Source: Bacillota bacterium (lineage in GTDB: Bacteria; Bacillota; UBA4882; UBA8346). Taken from it: a stretch of 64,000 nucleotides of DNA. The notes beneath the pieces were generated by a model. The model saw nothing but the letters and a program-made list of their open reading frames with translations. It made no database searches and was not told where the DNA came from. The translations under genes and the position numbers were made by a program. Location: NCBI GenBank assembly GCA_023435565.1, contig JAEYRN010000051.1:1-64000 (forward strand). The letters are read 5' to 3'. Positions 61,236 through 64,000 of this stretch are shown here, piece after piece (position 1 is the first letter of the stretch; each line of letters opens with the position of its first letter).

Positions 61236-61841
61236 TTAACGCCCATCCTCCAAATTAAGTGTCATTTCAGCTTGGGTTTCAGGAGATAATTCACACCAAG
61301 CAGTCCAATTATCAGCCCGCTTATCTTCGATGTCTTCAGCGTTTTCTTCAGCCCAAGCCTCTGAATCAGAGGTGTTTTCGACTAAGCGTGTTTTTGAGTC
61401 CCACTTTGAAAAGTCAGAACTTTCCAAGTCGGACTGACGTAATGGCCGAAATGAAAAACGAGCCTTCCAAACGCCCGGTCGTGGAGTTATTAGCGCATAA
61501 TATGTTTTTCCAGCTTCCACAGTGGCCTTCATAAAATCCGCCGACTCGCCAACAACCATGAATATGTATTCTCCCGGAGCCACATCATAGCATACCTTAG
61601 TATTATTGTACATTACTCCGATGAATTTGGTCTCATCCCCGGTTACGTCGAAGAGGGAAGCGGAAATTGCACTACCAACCATTGTAGAGCGCATAAAAAC
61701 GACTAGCGCTTGATCCGGTTGGGGGGTCAATGGCCGGTCCGTTTCGTCCATTAATTTAACTCTAGCAGCGGACACAGTTACCCCAAGAAGCATAAACATC
61801 ATAACTGCGCTTACAACTATACGGGACACTTTACGAATCAT
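61236..61841 (-). CDS. Secreted hypothetical protein, DUF2846-like
   Basis: A 201-residue protein with a signal peptide (residues 1-25, ending TVSAA). The mature part has the pattern LVVFMRSTMVGSAISASLFD, FIGVMYNNTKVCYDVAPGEYIFMVVGES and TVEAGKTYYALITPR that resembles DUF2846 and similar envelope proteins (weak match from memory). The C-terminus is polar with many Glu and Trp residues. The function is unknown. GGAGG precedes the ATG. It lies between the radical SAM gene and the lipid cluster. Confidence 0.6.
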   Translation of the reverse strand: MIRKVSRIVVSAVMMFMLLGVTVSAARVKLMDETDRPLTPQPDQALVVFMRSTMVGSAISASLFDVTGDETKFIGVMYNNTKVCYDVAPGEYIFMVVGESADFMKATVEAGKTYYALITPRPGVWKARFSFRPLRQSDLESSDFSKWDSKTRLVENTSDSEAWAEENAEDIEDKRADNWTAWCELSPETQAEMTLNLEDGR

Positions 61842-61966
61842 AGATGATTTCCTCCTTTCTTTTAAAGTTAAGTCTAAGAAGTGAAATCAAAATAATTGTG
61901 ATTTTGAATGAAATATTAAATCACAAAGTGATTATACCATATGAAAAAGTAATAGGAAACTATCCG

Positions 61967-63445
61967 TCATTTCCCATTCCGAGGCTTTTTTTTCTTAGGT
62001 TCAAATTGGCTTTTAGCAGCTAAAAAGTCAGGAAGATTCTTTAAAATATGCCACAATGAATGCCGATGCTGCCAAAGGCGTTTCCGAAACTTCCGAATCC
62101 ATGATTTGCTGGTATAAAAACGCTTGATATGTTCATTGTATAGCCGGTCAAGACGTTCTCTTGAACCAATGGTTTTAGGGACAAATACAAAATTGAGGCA
62201 ATTCATCTGTTCCCAATCTTCCTCAAATGAGCCTTCTTCCTGAATGGTTTTCCATAACGGCGCTCCGGGAAACGGAGTAAATTTTGCCATATTCATTTCA
62301 TCAAGCCCAAGGGAAATAACAAAGTCACTGGTCCTCCTAATCGATTCCTCGGTTTCACCGGGAAGTCCCATCATAAAGAGGCCTTTAGCGCGGAGACCCG
62401 CCGCTTGAATCCTGGTCACCGTATCCTTGACTTCATTTACTGTCACCCCTGCTTTATGTTTCTTCAGGAGGTCTGTATCTCCAGATTCAATCCCAAGAGA
62501 TACCATGAGGCAACCGGCGTCTTTCAACATTTTGAGAAGATCATCAGGGGCATATCCCACACGGACCGCACAATTAAAATGCATATCAATTGGATTTTTA
62601 GTAAGCATTTCACAGAGTTCGACAATACGCTTTTCGTCTGTAGTAAAAAGGTCATCATAGATATTTACATGCCTAACTCCAAATTTCTGACTAAGATACT
62701 TCAAATGGTCATAAATATATTTGGCGGAATTATAGCGGAATCCCTTTTTAAAAACAGAACGGTCACAATAGGAACACTGAAACAAACAACCACGGCTGGT
62801 AACCATGGAGGTTCCCGGAAAATGGGCATAACTAAAAAGCGGTAGGTTATAACCTTTGGGAAAACCTTTTAGTTTTTCGTATGCCGGGAAAGGCAAGATA
62901 TCCAAATCAGGAATCATCTCACGCGGACCATTTTCCACAATATCATTACCATTACGCCAGACGAGTCCATTCACATCAGCTGGGTTACATCCCCGCGCCA
63001 ATTCCTCAAGAGTAATTTCTCCTTCTCCTTTGATAAGGAAATCGAATTCCGGGTAATCCTTTAGTAAAGATGCTCCTAACGCGGAACAATGAACCCCGCC
63101 ACAGACCGTAGTCATCTCCGGTCTGAGCTTTTTAACGGCAGCCGCCATCCTGGCCGCATCCGGAAAAGAAGATGTGGTAGCTGAAAATCCGACAATATCA
63201 GCCTTATATTTGAAGATTTCATAAATGTTGGTCTGAAAATCAGGCGATGCGCCAGGCCCTAAACAGTCATGGATGAAAACCTTGTGGCCTTCTTTGTCCA
63301 GCCAGGCAGCAATCGAAAGAATCCCATGTGGAATCATCCGATTTGCTGAGGCAATGACATCCCTGCTCCCCTTAAGCCAATTAGAACCTCTAGGGTGAAC
63401 TAGTACAATACGCCGTTTCATAGCTGTCATCTGTTTAATAGCCAT
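61967..63445 (-). CDS. B12-binding domain radical SAM protein
   Basis: A 492-residue enzyme with an N-terminal cobalamin-binding (Rossmann) domain, about residues 10-140, and a radical SAM barrel with TSRGCLFQCSYCDRS, the CxxxCxxC cluster for the [4Fe-4S] site, near 225-238. The C-terminal region is of the Elp3/MiaB-like type with GIESGDTDLL and KGLFMMGLPGETEES. Such proteins methylate inactive carbons or make cyclopropane or ring changes in lipids and natural products; the substrate is not predictable. The start is at 63445 (AAGGAT upstream); a longer frame starts at 63487. It may work with the nearby lipid cluster, but this is inference. Confidence 0.85.
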   Translation of the reverse strand: MAIKQMTAMKRRIVLVHPRGSNWLKGSRDVIASANRMIPHGILSIAAWLDKEGHKVFIHDCLGPGASPDFQTNIYEIFKYKADIVGFSATTSSFPDAARMAAAVKKLRPEMTTVCGGVHCSALGASLLKDYPEFDFLIKGEGEITLEELARGCNPADVNGLVWRNGNDIVENGPREMIPDLDILPFPAYEKLKGFPKGYNLPLFSYAHFPGTSMVTSRGCLFQCSYCDRSVFKKGFRYNSAKYIYDHLKYLSQKFGVRHVNIYDDLFTTDEKRIVELCEMLTKNPIDMHFNCAVRVGYAPDDLLKMLKDAGCLMVSLGIESGDTDLLKKHKAGVTVNEVKDTVTRIQAAGLRAKGLFMMGLPGETEESIRRTSDFVISLGLDEMNMAKFTPFPGAPLWKTIQEEGSFEEDWEQMNCLNFVFVPKTIGSRERLDRLYNEHIKRFYTSKSWIRKFRKRLWQHRHSLWHILKNLPDFLAAKSQFEPKKKKPRNGK

Positions 63446-63527
63446 TTTTATAATCCTTAAATAACTTGTATTGTTATAAATAAACAATAATTACCTATTT
63501 TTTGATTTTCAAAATTTGATTGCAAAT

Positions 63528-64000
63528 TTAGAAAACCCGGCGATAACCTACTGAAATTTTAATATCATCCATGCCCGATACATCGTAACCTTCATCTTCC
63601 AATTCATCAATGTCGGCTTCGGTAGATACTATGTACATTAAATCAAAATCCAAACCATGTTGTTTCCCAAAGGCTATACGTGCTCCGACCCCTGCAGTAA
63701 CTCCGTCATAATTGGTAAAATCATCTATATCGTCCGGCTCTTCAACCATTGTATTAGTTCCATAGTAACAAGATATTCTCGGCCGAAATTTCTTTTCGTT
63801 AGAAGCAAAATGGAGCTTCCCGCCTATACTGTAACAAAAACCGGACAAAGGATTTATACCTACTCCAAAGGAAAAATCTAAATTAGCGATTATGTTATAA
63901 TCTACATTTACCCCCGTAATACCATAAGGAATGCCAGCCCCAACCCCCCAGGAATTCTTGGATTCTTCAGCCACAACTGTTGAACTAAACATAATTAACA
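63528..64000 (-). CDS. Outer membrane beta-barrel-like protein, N-terminus cut by window
   Basis: The visible 154+ residues begin inside or just after a signal peptide (FSSTVVAEES), and the frame remains open to the window end, so the start lies outside. Strands such as WGVGAGIPYGITGVNVDYN, LDFSFGVGINP, GVTAGVGARIAFG and HGLDFDLMYIV alternate in barrel fashion, with acidic loops, and the protein ends VGYRRVF with a terminal Phe. It resembles the 48382-48987 protein in type but not obviously in sequence. Confidence 0.65.
   Translation of the reverse strand, partial: LIMFSSTVVAEESKNSWGVGAGIPYGITGVNVDYNIIANLDFSFGVGINPLSGFCYSIGGKLHFASNEKKFRPRISCYYGTNTMVEEPDDIDDFTNYDGVTAGVGARIAFGKQHGLDFDLMYIVSTEADIDELEDEGYDVSGMDDIKISVGYRRVF

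Overview
The window looks like a chromosomal segment of a low-GC, anaerobe-like bacterium related to the Bacillota (clostridial grade) that probably has an outer membrane. The Bacillota signal comes from strong GGAGG-type ribosome binding sites, a Bacillus YrzF-type kinase-like protein, a conserved clostridial small protein at 26020-26505 and YajQ. The diderm signal comes from a LolA-like lipoprotein-sorting protein, LolCDE/MacB-type ABC genes and two secreted beta-barrel-like proteins ending in phenylalanine (48382-48987 and the truncated 63528-64000). The exact lineage cannot be fixed by reading alone. No rRNA, tRNA or CRISPR array was recognised.

Layout. 1-5.3 kb: two secreted proteins, a MITE-like element, a group II intron (about 2581-4563) sitting among short palindromes with a CATGGATG core, and a decayed XRE-type regulator. 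5.3-21.6 kb, minus strand: a frameshifted DUF488 gene, a complete JetABCD (Wadjet) locus, an AlbA_2 ATPase overlapping a PHP-SMC ATPase (TrlF-like), a broken small gene, then sbcCD. This is a DNA-defence and DNA-maintenance island. 21.9-26.7 kb: accessory DNA with two small membrane proteins, a 170-bp nested palindrome, about 500 bp of degenerate 21-bp tandem repeats, an MNT/HEPN toxin-antitoxin pair and a likely 35-aa membrane peptide. 26.7-31.4 kb: a short-chain dehydrogenase divergent from an AraC-family regulator, a membrane protein fused to a ribosomal L7/L12 C-terminal domain, a TPM-domain protein, and a decayed gene. 31.4-37 kb: DUF1349 protein, GH5 glycosidase, PfkB kinase, and an IS110-family element abutting a DEAD-box helicase that has lost its N-terminal half. 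37-48.3 kb: mostly housekeeping or metabolic genes (kinase-like protein, YajQ, epimerase, orphan trpB, a TIM-barrel/acyl-CoA ligase fusion behind a putP symporter, MATE pump, citrate synthase).

49.4-61.1 kb is the most interesting block: twelve minus-strand genes that look like one lipid or polyketide production-and-export locus. The upstream half encodes a methyltransferase, a membrane NodB deacetylase, a PlsC-type acyltransferase, an ABC ATPase, two FtsX/LolC-type permeases and a LolA-like carrier. The downstream half encodes FabG, two ketosynthases, a CrtI-like FAD oxidoreductase and an acyl carrier protein. No dehydratase, enoyl reductase or thioesterase is present. The layout resembles aryl-polyene and ladderane-type clusters only in part. 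A B12-binding radical SAM protein and two secreted proteins follow upstream (61.2-64 kb).

Small palindromic elements are unusually frequent. One 75-80 bp type occurs twice, at 31087-31161 and 54359-54440. Several genes are broken (DUF488 frameshift, in-frame TGA, truncated helicase, decayed ORFs), so the accessory parts seem to be in active turnover.
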